DNA from: Phytophthora colocasiae
Lineage: Eukaryota; Oomycota; Peronosporomycetes; Peronosporales; Peronosporaceae
Direction: 5' to 3'
NCBI GenBank assembly: GCA_018806915.1
Contig: JAGKQI010000090.1
Coordinates: 1,116,001-1,180,000 of the forward strand
Length of the DNA: 64,000 nt
A program made the position numbers and the translations under genes. Each line of letters begins with the position of its first letter. The stretch's first letter is position 1. The notes below the pieces were generated by a model, which worked only from the letters and a program-made list of their open reading frames with translations, had not been told where the DNA came from and searched no databases. Positions 50,899 to 61,660 of this stretch are shown here, one piece after another.

Positions 50899-53826
50899 AT
50901 GGTCAAGTCGTACCTGCGCTACGAGCGCGCGTGCTCCTTCGGCGTCATCGCCTCCTTGGAGGGCAACGTCATCTACGATGCCACTGGCCGCTTCGCTATC
51001 GCGCCGGCACTGCAGGATGTGGCCGTGTGGAACGTGCGTCAGGGCAACAAGGTGCGCGACCTTCTGGCGCCCGAGTCCGGCGGCGGACAGGTCACGGCGC
51101 TGACGCTAAGCTCCGACGGACAGGACGTGGCCTGCGGATACTCTACAGGTGCCGTGCGCGTCTTTAAGCTGGCGACGGGCGCGCTGTTGGTGACGTTGGA
51201 CGGTCACAAGGGAGCTGTGGAGACGCTGGCGTACCGCGCGGACGGTGCCGAGCTAGCGTCTGGCTCGCGCGACACGGACGTGATCGTCTGGGACCTGGTG
51301 AGCCAGACTGGTCGTTTCCGCCTTAAAGGCCACAAGGACGCCGTCACGGCGCTGGACTTCCTGGCTCCAGGGACGTTGGCGTCCAGCTCGAAGGACACGT
51401 TGGTCAAAGTCTGGGACCTGGAGACGCAACACTGTGTGCAAACCTGTGTGGGCCACCGTAACGAGGTGTGGTCGCTGGCTGTGAGTCCCAAGGGTGATCG
51501 CCTTCTGACCGGCGCGTCAGATAACCAGCTCCGCGTGTGGAGCGTACAGGATGGAGAGGAAGGCGAGACGGTGAAGCTGTTGGGGTCGATCTACAGACAG
51601 AGCAACGACCGTGCTGTTAGAGTGGCCTACAGTCCTAAAGGAGAGATGGTCGGTGTTCAGAGTGCAGGAAAGACGGTGGAGGTCTATCGCGTGCGGTCGA
51701 CAGAGGAGATTAAGAAGAAACGTCAGCGTCGTGAAAAGCGTCAGCGTGAAAAAGCCAAGAAAAAACAACAGCAGGATGAAAAAACATGTAACAGCAAGAA
51801 GATCGTCATCCCCAAGGCGCAGGAAGAGGAAGAAGACGCGGCGGATAACTCTGCTACAGATGAGCTGGAGCTGCTGTGTGTGGTGCGCTCGTCGCATCGG
51901 GTCAAGTCGTTCGCATTCTCCCCGGATGTCGCGAAGGATGGCACCACGGCGCTGATGCTGGGACTGCAGAACAACAGCATCGAGACGTACACGCTGTCGC
52001 CCAGTGCAGCCACGCTTGAGGACAGATACGGCAAGTCGCACGCACTCACCCTGAGCGGCCACCGATCGGATGTGCGTCAAGTGGCGATCAGCTCGGACGA
52101 CCAGCTTATTCTTTCTCTGTCAGGTGCGTCTGTGAAGGTTTGGAATGCTCGCTCGCTGCAGTGTATCCGCACATTAAGCGATGGTCTTTCGCTGGCACTG
52201 TCAGCGGTGTTCGCACCTGGAAACATGCACGTGGTGGTGGGAACGAAGCTCGGCCAACTTCTGTTGTTCGACCTGAACTCAGGCGAATGTATCTGGAAGG
52301 ACGAGGAGGCCCACAACGGCAGTGCTGTGTGGTCCATTGATGTGCGTCCTGATGGCCGTGGAATTGTCACTGGAGGTGCTGATCAGCACGTGAACTTCTG
52401 GGATTTCGAGATGTTCCGCCCGGACGATGCGGAACCGACCAGCGCGCTACGTCTCGGTCTGTCTCACGCCCGTATGCTCAAGATGTCGGACGACGTGCTC
52501 TGCGTGCGCTTCAGTAACACGAAGGACTCGAAGAAACTAGTGGTGGCCGTGGCTCTTCTGGACTGTACGGTTAAGGTGTTCCACGATGACTCACTGAAGT
52601 TCTTCGTGAGTTTGTACGGCCACAAGCTGCCCGTGATGTCCATGGACATCTCATCAGACGACGCCATGCTAGTGACCGCGTCTGCGGACAAGAACGTCAA
52701 GCTCTGGGGTCTAGACTTCGGTGATTGCCACAAGTCGATCTTCGCTCACCAGGATAGCATCATGTGTGTGCGATTTGTGCGCAAGACCCACTACTTCTTC
52801 ACTGCATCTAAGGATAAGTCGATCTGCTACTGGGACGGTGACCACTTCGAGCGAATTCTCAAGATTGACCGCCAGCATTTCGGTGAAGTGTGGGGACTCG
52901 CAGTCAGCGGTGACGGCAGCTTTGTGGTGAGTTGCTCGCAGGACCGATCGCTGTGTAAATATGTTCGCACAGAGGACCAAGTGTTCATCGAAGAAGAAAA
53001 GGAGAAGGAAATGGAGCAACTCTTCGAGGATGAGCTGGTCAACAATGGCAACGGCAAAGCTCCCTCCATGGGCAAGAACAAGGACGAGGAAGACGAGGAC
53101 GGGAAGGACAACTCCGCTTCAGCTTCTAAGCGCACTATTGAGTCTGTCCGTGCGGGTGAGAGCCTCATGGAGGCCATCGACCTCGCTGAAACTGAGCTGC
53201 AGGCTATCGCGGATTTCGCGCGTGTGCAGAAGAAGAAAGCAAAGGAAGCTGCAGTTGCCGCTAAGAAGCGTAAGCAGGAGAAGAAGAAGGCTGCTGAGGA
53301 GGCGAAGGTCGACGCATTGCCTGGCACTGAAGAGAAGGACGAGGACGAGGAGGAGACGTCCAGCAAGCCGGAGAAGGCCTCACGCCCTCCTAACATGATG
53401 CTGTTGGGCTACTCGCCGCTTAAGTACGTTCTTCACACGCTTCGACGTATCCGACCACACGACATGGAGGAGGCGCTGATCGTGCTGCCGTTCGACTACG
53501 TGGAGCGACTGATCCGGTTGCTGCTGCAGTTGATCTCCAGTCACTTGGAGGTGGAATTCTGCTGTCGCGTGCTGCTGTTCCTGCTCAAGCTGCACAACTC
53601 GGCCATCTGTGCACGCGTGGGTCTGTTCAACGAGCTGGAGCTGCTGTGGCAGCGCCTGCGCTCACAGCTCGTGGATAACAAGAGCCGCATTGGCTTCAAC
53701 CTGGCTGGTCTCAAGTATTTAAAGCGCACGATCGACGAGGAGCGGACGGGCTTCGTGCAGGAGATCGCCGCTGCACCAGCGAGCGGCACCGGCCGCAACA
53801 AGAAGAAGCGCAAGGTCGAAGCGTAG
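50899..53826 (+). CDS. WDR3: WD40 protein WDR3/UTP12, small-subunit processome
   Basis: 975 residues from the ATG at 50899 (CCAATGG). An in-frame ATG 42 nt upstream adds MNCCCQSFTLQVSP, which looks untranslated: an initiator-like AGTCATTTA at ~50,873 favours the later start. Two WD40 propellers: repeats such as LDGHKGAVETLAYRADGAEL, LKGHKDAVTALDFL and GHRNEVWSLAVSPKGDRL, then a Lys/Arg-rich insert, then more repeats to residue ~700. A coiled, acidic/Lys-rich segment follows, then the Dip2/Utp12 domain (~830-950; MMLLGYSPLKYVLHTLRRI ... LVDNKSRIGFNLAGLKYLK) and a basic end NKKKRKVEA. This is the U3 snoRNP UTP-B subunit needed for 18S rRNA maturation in the nucleolus. Confidence 0.93.
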   Translation: MVKSYLRYERACSFGVIASLEGNVIYDATGRFAIAPALQDVAVWNVRQGNKVRDLLAPESGGGQVTALTLSSDGQDVACGYSTGAVRVFKLATGALLVTLDGHKGAVETLAYRADGAELASGSRDTDVIVWDLVSQTGRFRLKGHKDAVTALDFLAPGTLASSSKDTLVKVWDLETQHCVQTCVGHRNEVWSLAVSPKGDRLLTGASDNQLRVWSVQDGEEGETVKLLGSIYRQSNDRAVRVAYSPKGEMVGVQSAGKTVEVYRVRSTEEIKKKRQRREKRQREKAKKKQQQDEKTCNSKKIVIPKAQEEEEDAADNSATDELELLCVVRSSHRVKSFAFSPDVAKDGTTALMLGLQNNSIETYTLSPSAATLEDRYGKSHALTLSGHRSDVRQVAISSDDQLILSLSGASVKVWNARSLQCIRTLSDGLSLALSAVFAPGNMHVVVGTKLGQLLLFDLNSGECIWKDEEAHNGSAVWSIDVRPDGRGIVTGGADQHVNFWDFEMFRPDDAEPTSALRLGLSHARMLKMSDDVLCVRFSNTKDSKKLVVAVALLDCTVKVFHDDSLKFFVSLYGHKLPVMSMDISSDDAMLVTASADKNVKLWGLDFGDCHKSIFAHQDSIMCVRFVRKTHYFFTASKDKSICYWDGDHFERILKIDRQHFGEVWGLAVSGDGSFVVSCSQDRSLCKYVRTEDQVFIEEEKEKEMEQLFEDELVNNGNGKAPSMGKNKDEEDEDGKDNSASASKRTIESVRAGESLMEAIDLAETELQAIADFARVQKKKAKEAAVAAKKRKQEKKKAAEEAKVDALPGTEEKDEDEEETSSKPEKASRPPNMMLLGYSPLKYVLHTLRRIRPHDMEEALIVLPFDYVERLIRLLLQLISSHLEVEFCCRVLLFLLKLHNSAICARVGLFNELELLWQRLRSQLVDNKSRIGFNLAGLKYLKRTIDEERTGFVQEIAAAPASGTGRNKKKRKVEA

Positions 53827-54085
53827 TTAACACACTACTCACTAGGCCAGCAATTCCCGATGGGGCAATAGAGACGAATGCATGTACATCATAACGTAGC
53901 CTTGTGTTCAATACTTTGCACCTCTTTTACTGGGACAACGATGAACTTCAACTTGGAGCATACAAAACGCAAGCCAACGGTCGAATTTAAATGTGCAATC
54001 GCTTTAGAAATGTTTTATATATACCGTAAATGACAGAAAGACACACTCAGCGACGTGCTCGAAAATGCTGTCATCGCAAATCGCC

Positions 54086-54628
54086 GAAAATGCTTCTTTG
54101 TGTCATGTCATGGCGTCGAAAATGCTTCTTTGTGTCATCTATCTAAATGGCTACACTTCTACTGCATTTACAGGATACATGTTTCACTCGTCTGCCAATG
54201 TTTTTCTGTAAAAAGCACTGTGGAGGCTTTATAGGACGCCCATTTTCGCATAAGTGTACCGCAAATGTTCCCCGGAAAGCGCTACCGGAGCTTGTTTGCC
54301 AGCATAATATCACAGTTAAAAGCATACATCCACCTAGCCCAAACATTAAGGTGTTCTGCTTAAGACAAGCTGAAAATGTGCGAGTCCATTATCACGTATG
54401 GCTGCCGTCAACAGCGACACACAAGTCCATTATCACGTACGGCCGCCAACGATAGTCACGTACGAGTCCACCGTCACGTACGGCGACAAATGGTACTTTT
54501 AAATTGAGATATCACTCAGGACCCATGACACATCACCACGAAAATGCCATACGTGTTATGTCATCAGACTTTCGTGAAAATGCTTTCAAATGTCATCGCA
54601 ACGCGCCGAAAATGCTTTTATCTGTCAT
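54086..54628 (+). repeat. Subterminal GAAAATGCTT...TGTCAT repeats of the TIR element
   Basis: A 21-bp motif starting GAAAATGCTTCTTT and ending TGTCAT occurs exactly at 54086-54106 and 54118-54138, with variants at 54061, 54540, 54576-54596 and 54608-54628. The array was inserted into one further copy (GAAAATG at 54647). Such repeats commonly bind transposase. Confidence 0.8.
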
Positions 54629-54649
54629 TTTTAACATAAAAAATACGAA

Positions 54650-55625
54650 AATGATTCTTGAACGGATTTTGCAGGACATTGTCAGGACATAAAATTTAGC
54701 CAATAGAACGATGAATACGTTTAAATTTTGACCTATGAAAGTCGGCTACAGTTGCCGCTTTCGGTGCAGACGCACTATGGACACCCAGCTTAGCTGCCCT
54801 CTGCGTCGCTTCCTAGAGTGATTAGTGCTGTGAGGCACCTCGACAGCAGGCAAACACGCGGTGTAGACTCTTACAGCTTCTTCTACCGACTGTCTTGCTC
54901 GCAGTAAGTTTCTTGCTGTAGCGTACGCCTCAATTTTCTTCATAAGGTATCGGACGTCACTAAGTCGCTTTTGGCAGTTTCGGTTTGGCAGGTCAGCAGT
55001 TTCATGAAGATGCAGAGGCGGCACCTGCTTTTCAGCGTTCCCGCACCGCCACAGCGTCCACAAGTGAGCAACCGAGCACTTAGAGAGAGCAAAATCGGGA
55101 GGGACTCTACGAAACCTTCCAGCCCAATAGAAGTAGGCATTACTGTACGTTCATCGGAAGCTGCTGGATTCATCGTGTCTGGAGGAGCTGATGCGTTGTG
55201 CTGGTTGCTTAAGTCATGAATGCCTACTTCGGCAAGACAAACGCGTAGCGCTCACTTTTTCTGCAAACGAGTCTATTATCAAATGGCGATGGTTTACATG
55301 AATACACAAGATGAAGCGACAGTAGGAGTTGATGTAGGCAGCTCGTGAGCTTGGACTAACAGTGTTATCACGGATCTGTTCTGCCTGTCGCCTTAATTCG
55401 GCCAGGTTGTCTTGGTGTGTGCTTTCCATCTTGCGAAATGAATTGATTTCTTCAGGACAGATTGTCCTGCAAAAGCACGGAAAAATCAGGTTTTTGTTGC
55501 GTCCAGCAATAATACTAGTTTGTGTATGCCCAAATCGGTTCGAGCGATTTCGGTTTGGAAAATGCAGGACATTCTGTCCTGTACTATGAAGCAGATAGCA
55601 ACCTGTTGTCCTGCAAAATCTGGAG
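54650..55625 (-). mobile_element. Crypton-like unit 1 (976 bp, internally deleted)
   Basis: Begins AATGATTCTTGAACGG and ends ...CTGGAGA before the next AATG. On the minus strand, 55429-55214 encodes a core-binding-like piece (RDNTVSPSSRAAYINSYCRF). After a gap the frame FRRVPPDFALSKCSVAHLW ... RNCQKRLSDVRYLMKKIE ... SRKRRRGQLSWVSIVRL ends at 54746. The second piece matches the C-terminal tail I know from oomycete Crypton-type (tyrosine recombinase) proteins. The catalytic region between them is absent. CAGGACA/TGTCCTG dyads occur at both ends. No protein longer than ~105 residues can be made. Confidence 0.65.
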
Positions 55626-56598
55626 AATGATTCTTGAACGGATTTTGCAGGACATTGTCAGGACATAAAATTTAGCCAATAGAACGATGAATACGTTTAA
55701 ATTTTGACCTATGAAAGTCGGCTACAGTTGCCGCTTTCGGTGCAGACGCACTATGGACACCCAGCTTAGCTGCCCTCTGCGTCGCTTCCTAGAGTGATTA
55801 GTGCTGTGAGGCACCTCGACAGCAGGCAAACACGCGGTGTAGACTCTTACAGCTTCTTCTACCGACTGTCTTGCTCGCAGTAAGTTTCTTGCTGTAGCGT
55901 ACGCCTCAATTTTCTTCATAAGGTATCGGACGTCACTAAGTCGCTTTTGGCAGTTTCGGTTTGGCAGGTCAGCAGTTCCATGAAGATGCAGAGGCGGCAC
56001 CTGCTTTCAGCGTTCCCGCACCGCCACAGCGTCCACAAGTGAGCAACCGAGCACTTAGAGAGAGCAAAATCGGAGGGACTCTACGAAACCTTCCAGCCCA
56101 ATAGAAGTAGGCATTACTGTACGTTCATCGGAAGCTGCTGGATTCATCGTGTCTGGAGGAGCTGATGCGTTGTGCTGGTTGCTTAAGTCATGAATGCCTA
56201 CTTCGGCAAGACAAACGCGTAGCGCTCACTTTTCTGCAAACGAGTCTATTATCAAATGGCGATGGTTTACATGAATACACAAGATGAAGCGACAGTAGGA
56301 GTTGATGTAGGCAGCTCGTGAGCTTGGACTAACAGTGTTATCACGGATCTGTTCTGCCTGTCGCCTTAATTCGGCCAGGTTGTCTTGGTGTGTGCTTTCC
56401 ATCTTGCGAAATGAATTGATTTCTTCCAGGACAGATTGTCCTGCAAAAGCACGGAAAAATCAGGTTTTGTTGCGTCCAGCAATAATACTAGTTTTGTATG
56501 CCCAAATCGGTTCGAGCGATTTCGGTTTGGAAAAATGCAGGACATTCTGTCCTGTACTATGAAACAGATAGCAACCTGTTGTCCTGCAAAATCTGGAG
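55626..56598 (-). mobile_element. Crypton-like unit 2 (973 bp)
   Basis: Same content as unit 1 with a few 1-bp deletions in homopolymers, which remove the core-binding frame. The tail frame survives at 55722-56000. Confidence 0.65.
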
Positions 56599-57575
56599 AA
56601 TGATTCTTGAACGGATTTTGCAGGACATTGTCAGGACATAAAATTTAGCCAATAGAACGATGAATACGTTTAAATTTTGACCTATGAAAGTCGGCTACAG
56701 TTGCCGCTTTCGGTGCAGACGCACTATGGACACCCAGCTTAGCTGCCCTCTGCGTCGCTTCCTAGAGTGATTAGTGCTGTGAGGCACCTCGACAGCAGGC
56801 AAACACGCGGTGTAGACTCTTACAGCTTCTTCTACCGACTGTCTTGCTCGCAGTAAGTTTCTTGCTGTAGCGTACGCCTCAATTTTCTTCATAAGGTATC
56901 GGACGTCACTAAGTCGCTTTTGGCAGTTTCGGTTTGGCAGGTCAGCAGTTTCATGAAGATGCAGAGGCGGCACCTGCTTTTCAGCGTTCCCGCACCGCCA
57001 CAGCGTCCACAAGTGAGCAACCGAGCACTTAGAGAGAGCAAAATCGGGAGGGACTCTACGAAACCTTCCAGCCCAATAGAAGTAGGCATTACTGTACGTT
57101 CATCGGAAGCTGCTGGATTCATCGTGTCTGGAGGAGCTGATGCGTTGTGCTGGTTGCTTAAGTCATGAATGCCTACTTCGGCAAGACAAACGCGTAGCGC
57201 TCACTTTTTCTGCAAACGAGTCTATTATCAAATGGCGATGGTTTACATGAATACACAAGATGAAGCGACAGTAGGAGTTGATGTAGGCAGCTCGTGAGCT
57301 TGGACTAACAGTGTTATCACGGATCTGTTCTGCCTGTCGCCTTAATTCGGCCAGGTTGTCTTGGTGTGTGCTTTCCATCTTGCGAAATGAATTGATTTCT
57401 TCCAGGACAGATTGTCCTGCAAAAGCACGGAAAAATCAGGTTTTTGTTGCGTCCAGCAATAATACTAGTTTTTGTATGCCCAAATCGGTTCGAGCGATTT
57501 CGGTTTGGAAAATGCAGGACATTCTGTCCTGTACTATGAAGCAGATAGCAACCTGTTGTCCTGCAAAATCTGGAG
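56599..57575 (-). mobile_element. Crypton-like unit 3 (977 bp)
   Basis: Nearly identical to unit 1; core-binding piece at 57378-57163 and tail at 57012-56695. Confidence 0.65.
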
Positions 57576-58552
57576 AATGATTCTTGAACGGATTTTGCAG
57601 GACATTGTCAGGACATAAAATTTAGCCAATAGAACGATGAATACGTTTAAATTTTGACCTATGAAAGTCGGCTACAGTTGCCGCTTTCGGTGCAGACGCA
57701 CTATGGACACCCAGCTTAGCTGCCCTCTGCGTCGCTTCCTAGAGTGATTAGTGCTGTGAGGCACCTCGACAGCAGGCAAACACGCGGTGTAGACTCTTAC
57801 AGCTTCTTCTACCGACTGTCTTGCTCGCAGTAAGTTTCTTGCTGTAGCGTACGCCTCAATTTTCTTCATAAGGTATCGGACGTCACTAAGTCGCTTTTGG
57901 CAGTTTCGGTTTGGCAGGTCAGCAGTTTCATGAAGATGCAGAGGCGGCACCTGCTTTTCAGCGTTCCCGCACCGCCACAGCGTCCACAAGTGAGCAACCG
58001 AGCACTTAGAGAGAGCAAAATCGGGAGGGACTCTACGAAACCTTCCAGCCCAATAGAAGTAGGCATTACTGTACGTTCATCGGAAGCTGCTGGATTCATC
58101 GTGTCTGGAGGAGCTGATGCGTTGTGCTGGTTGCTTAAGTCATGAATGCCTACTTCGGCAAGACAAACGCGTAGCGCTCACTTTTTCTGCAAACGAGTCT
58201 ATTATCAAATGGCGATGGTTTACATGAATACACAAGATGAAGCGACAGTAGGAGTTGATGTAGGCAGCTCGTGAGCTTGGACTAACAGTGTTATCACGGA
58301 TCTGTTCTGCCTGTCGCCTTAATTCGGCCAGGTTGTCTTGGTGTGTGCTTTCCATCTTGCGAAATGAATTGATTTCTTCCAGGACAGATTGTCCTGCAAA
58401 AGCACGGAAAAATCAGGTTTTTGTTGCGTCCAGCAATAATACTAGTTTTTGTATGCCCAAATCGGTTCGAGCGATTTCGGTTTGGAAAATGCAGGACATT
58501 CTGTCCTGTACTATGAAGCAGATAGCAACCTGTTGTTCTGCAAAATCTGGAG
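57576..58552 (-). mobile_element. Crypton-like unit 4 (977 bp)
   Basis: Nearly identical to unit 3; core-binding piece at 58355-58140, tail at 57989-57672. It ends at AATGCTTCTT, where the host TIR element resumes. Confidence 0.65.
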
Positions 58553-58629
58553 AATGCTTCTTTTTGGCGGGTGTGTCTTTCTGTCATTTACGGTAATATA
58601 TATACACGGTATTAAAAATAGTAATAAAA

Positions 58630-59542
58630 ATGAAACGCGAAAGTGATCCGCTGCCAGATGACGAACCGGTCGCTACCAAGAAGCAGCGCGTGTCCAGTGA
58701 TGCGCAGCCGCTGGACCAGGAGGCCATCGACTCCTTTATCCGCGACGGGTTTGTGCTACTTCCGGGCGCTTTCTCGCCGTTTACCGCTGCAAAATGCCGC
58801 GAGTTGATCTGGTCGCGACTGGCACAAGATTCCATCACGAAGGACTCGTCCACATGGGTTGAGAGGCACGGCATTTCAGGTACAAACTGCATTTCAACGA
58901 CGGTTTATTCTAATGAGGTCTGACTTTCAATTGTTGACAGAGCTGTATACGGCGGAGGACGACCTCGTATGGGGTGAAGTGATAACTCCACGGTTCAAAC
59001 AAGCGATGGACCAGATCTGCGGCAAAGACCGATGGGAAGACTTCGGTCTCGGGTGGTGGATGATCACATTCCCAGATCAAGCAGAACCGCCGTGGGGCGC
59101 TGCTGGCAAATGGCATGTGGACGGCGCGTCATATCAACACCACGTGGACAGCAAGGAATCGGGACTGTTACTGATCATCCTCTTCTCCGACATTGGGCCG
59201 GGTGAAGGAGGCACAGCAGTGTCCGCTGGATCACACAAGTGGATCGCAAGGCTGCTGGAAAAGAACGAGCCGCGCGGGATGAAAGGCGGCGCCGTGAGTT
59301 ACCAAGCAAGGCAGTTCCAACGCCAACGGGTGGTGGAGGTGAACGGGAAGGCTGGGGACGTGATGTTGGTGCATCCGTTCATGCTTCATGCTCGCAGCAA
59401 GAATTTAGGGCAGAAAGGAGTTGAATCTGTGCGTATCATGTGCAACCCGAATGTCCGACTGCACCGAAAGATGAACTTAAACCGAGACAACGGAGACTAC
59501 AGCCCCGTAGAGCAGGCGATCGTCAACGCCTTAACCTATTAG
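58630..59542 (+). CDS. Phytanoyl-CoA dioxygenase (PhyH) family protein
   Basis: Two exons, 58630-58879 and 58941-59542, around a 61-nt intron (GTACAA ... TTGACAG). Splicing gives 283 residues (RHGIS|ELYTAEDDL). The family contains Fe(II)/2-oxoglutarate-dependent hydroxylases. Metal ligands appear as HVDGAS (HxD) and the distal His in LVHPFMLHARSKN, followed by the oxoglutarate-binding Arg in ESVRIMCN. A charged N-terminus (MKRESDPLPDDEPVATKKQR) precedes IDSFIRDGFVLLPGAF, the usual start of the fold. The substrate cannot be told. The ATG is only 36 bp from the end of the TIR element, so the native promoter has been displaced. CDC26 follows after 69 bp on the same strand. Confidence 0.9.
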
Positions 59543-59566
59543 CATGAAATGGCTACATCGCTTTTG

Positions 59567-59593
59567 GAGCTAAAACCACGGTCTTTTTAGCTC
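59567..59593. repeat. 9-bp hairpin between PhyH and CDC26
   Basis: GAGCTAAAA, 9-nt loop, TTTTAGCTC in a 69-bp intergenic space; possibly part of the PhyH 3' end. Confidence 0.6.
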
Positions 59594-59611
59594 AGTTTTA
59601 GAACAAGAGCC

Positions 59612-59827
59612 ATGCTGCGGAGACCCCCGACTCGTGTGGAGGAACGCGCCGACGTTGCGGCCGAGTACCAGGCCTATCTACAGGAGAAGGAGCGTCAGCT
59701 ACCCAAGGCTCAAAGCAGCGCTAGCAATGCTCAGCAATCGGCCACTACGAGCGACTCCATGGCCGCAAGACAAGAAGCGCGACGACAGGACGTCCGCTCT
59801 CGCATCGGCCTGATCAGCTCCAACTAA
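59612..59827 (+). CDS. CDC26: APC/C subunit CDC26 (APC12)
   Basis: 71 residues. The N-terminus MLRRPPTRVEERADVAAEY matches the invariant start of CDC26 proteins (MLRR-x-PTR-x-E), which inserts into the TPR groove of APC6/Cdc16 and stabilises the anaphase-promoting complex. The C-terminal RSRIGLI corresponds to the RIG motif of the animal protein. The middle is Ser/Gln-rich and variable, as in the family. Length fits (usually 70-125 residues). No intron. Confidence 0.8.
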   Translation: MLRRPPTRVEERADVAAEYQAYLQEKERQLPKAQSSASNAQQSATTSDSMAARQEARRQDVRSRIGLISSN

Positions 59828-60313
59828 GAATTGCTCACTCAAAAAGTCATATAAAAGACTATCCCAAGAAAGTCAAGGCGCAGCACAGATGAAGAAGATT
59901 TTACGAGAGTTGTAGGAGCTGGAAAGTTTCGGTGACTTGAGGCTGAGGCAGGAAGGATACACAGGACCTGGCCTATCCGTCCAATCGCTTGGGTGTTGAG
60001 GCTCTGTCTCTCGTCAGAAGGGAACTGCTGCTGCAAGCTGAAGCTACTACATGTAGTAAGTCGGTGGACACGGGCGTGTAGCTCCTGCAGTGGCCTTACC
60101 GCCTACGATCGTCATCTCGAAAACCTATCTAACATCATATTAACCTACATTTCTGCTTCTCATCAATCCTACATTGCACCAACTTGCTCATGTTAAACTT
60201 CCTATCAAACCGCCTACACCTCGTTCCAACCTACACTATTCTCCTTCTTAGGATCCATCCCAAGTAACCGACGCGTCAGCCCATACAAAGCGGCAGTCAA
60301 AACTTCGACCAAG
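59828..60313. other. Intergenic, nothing recognised
   Basis: About 490 bp. GCTCATGTTAAACTT near 60,187 loosely resembles an initiator for the next gene. Confidence 0.4.
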
Positions 60314-61384
60314 ATGGTGTGGGAGGGCTCCTCGCCGCTGCTGCCCACGGCGCACCGCCGTACGCGCAACGCCAGCACCGGCAGCTTCCCAGAGACCCAC
60401 GCGGAGACGCCGGACTCGCCGCGTACGCGCTTCAAGGACAAGGAGAAGGCGGCAGCAGCGCGTGGCCAACGGCCTTTGTCTGCGCGTCAACGGGCTTTGC
60501 GTCGCGTCCCGGCACTATTAGGACTGCTGGCTGTGGGCTTCGTATTGGGTTATTACGCGCAGCTGCTGCTGTTCTTCTGTCACGTCCGTCTGGGCTTCAC
60601 AGCTGAAGTCCTGGCGACTACTGAAGTGACTTTAATGGAGAAACTCACAGCTTCTTTGATTGAACACACGCAACGTGTGGTATTTGTATGCAAGTCGACC
60701 AATTGGGACTTTGTCGGCTTCATTACCACGCCACATACAATTCTATTCGCACAGGATGACGTCGTGGTGCCTGCTGCATTGGAGGAAAGTTTGAGAGTGG
60801 TGCGCCATGCCGGCGTGGACAGCTACATGAACTTACACAACAAGACGGTGACGATCATGAGTCACGTACACGCTGCAGACCCACGCAATCATTTATTCAA
60901 GCAGGACGACGAAGCGGTGATCTACTGGCCGCACTACTACCAGTGTCTGAAGAAATGCACGGATCTGGACTCGTGCTATGCTGGAGACATGCACGTTAAT
61001 ATTGGGGACGCCAAGAACACCAACTCGTACGTGTTCGCCACGGGAGGGTCCTACTTTGTAGGTAGTGAACTACTCAAGTGTATCTTGGAGAAACCCATCT
61101 TCGTCACGGTGGACGGACTCGACTACGGAGAGGACAAGACAGTGGGCAAGATGATCCACTATAACCGCTGCAAGGTGCAGTACGTGAGCTGCAAGTGGTT
61201 CAACAACGAGGAAGTGTTCTCGCCCAACGTACATATCAAGATGAAGAAGGGCGCGTCGGCGGAGATACGAGAAGACACGGTCTTATTAGGCAGGGACGAA
61301 CAGCCCCCACTGAGGGAACGCGGCGACATGGTGCGCCGGCTGCAGGACGCAACCCCGGAGCAGGTACAACCGGGCGCCGTATGA
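60314..61384 (+). CDS. Type II membrane protein, glycosyltransferase-like
   Basis: 356 residues, one exon. A ~60-residue cytosolic tail rich in Arg/Ser/Pro, one membrane segment (~64-90; ALLGLLAVGFVLGYYAQLLL), then a lumenal domain. That domain has LFAQDDVVVP and later NSYVFATGGSYFVGSELLKC followed by GLDYGEDKTVGKM. The DD and ED elements and the order recall GT31-like Golgi enzymes, but similarity is weak. Two N-glycosylation sequons and several cysteines fit a lumenal location. The family is not certain; a Golgi transferase is the best guess. Confidence 0.6.
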   Translation: MVWEGSSPLLPTAHRRTRNASTGSFPETHAETPDSPRTRFKDKEKAAAARGQRPLSARQRALRRVPALLGLLAVGFVLGYYAQLLLFFCHVRLGFTAEVLATTEVTLMEKLTASLIEHTQRVVFVCKSTNWDFVGFITTPHTILFAQDDVVVPAALEESLRVVRHAGVDSYMNLHNKTVTIMSHVHAADPRNHLFKQDDEAVIYWPHYYQCLKKCTDLDSCYAGDMHVNIGDAKNTNSYVFATGGSYFVGSELLKCILEKPIFVTVDGLDYGEDKTVGKMIHYNRCKVQYVSCKWFNNEEVFSPNVHIKMKKGASAEIREDTVLLGRDEQPPLRERGDMVRRLQDATPEQVQPGAV

Positions 61385-61660
61385 TGACAGACAACGACAT
61401 GTTTAGAGGACCTCACAAGCTGGAAATATAGCTTTTTAGACGCACAGCGGGTGTTGCACGTGATGAATTGGAACCGCCCCACAGGTGAGCAGTTGGATGT
61501 GGTTGATCAATCTGACGTTTCCGACCATGTTATGCGATGTAGACACAGCGGCTAAAATTGGTTGCAGGACTTTAGTGGCGCGTATGCGGATTGCTATTTT
61601 GAAAAGCTCAGAAGCTCCTGAACCTGCCAGACTTGAAGAAACGAGGGCAACTAACTGACC

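Larger units (their letters stand above)
54024..58593. mobile_element. TIR element (TA duplication) carrying a Crypton-like tandem array
   Basis: Perfect 23-bp terminal inverted repeats beginning CCGTAAATGACAG at 54024-54046 and 58571-58593, flanked by TA on both sides, as in TA-targeting DNA transposons. Without the array (54650-58552) it is only ~670 bp, so it is a MITE-sized non-autonomous element. Its left part carries a family of subterminal repeats. A 102-codon plus-strand frame at 54147 shows no known domain. The superfamily was not determined. Confidence 0.8.

Noticed and set aside
54650..58552. CRISPR-like or satellite array
   Set aside because: Units are ~976 bp with coding remnants and no short repeat-spacer pattern; the genome is eukaryotic.
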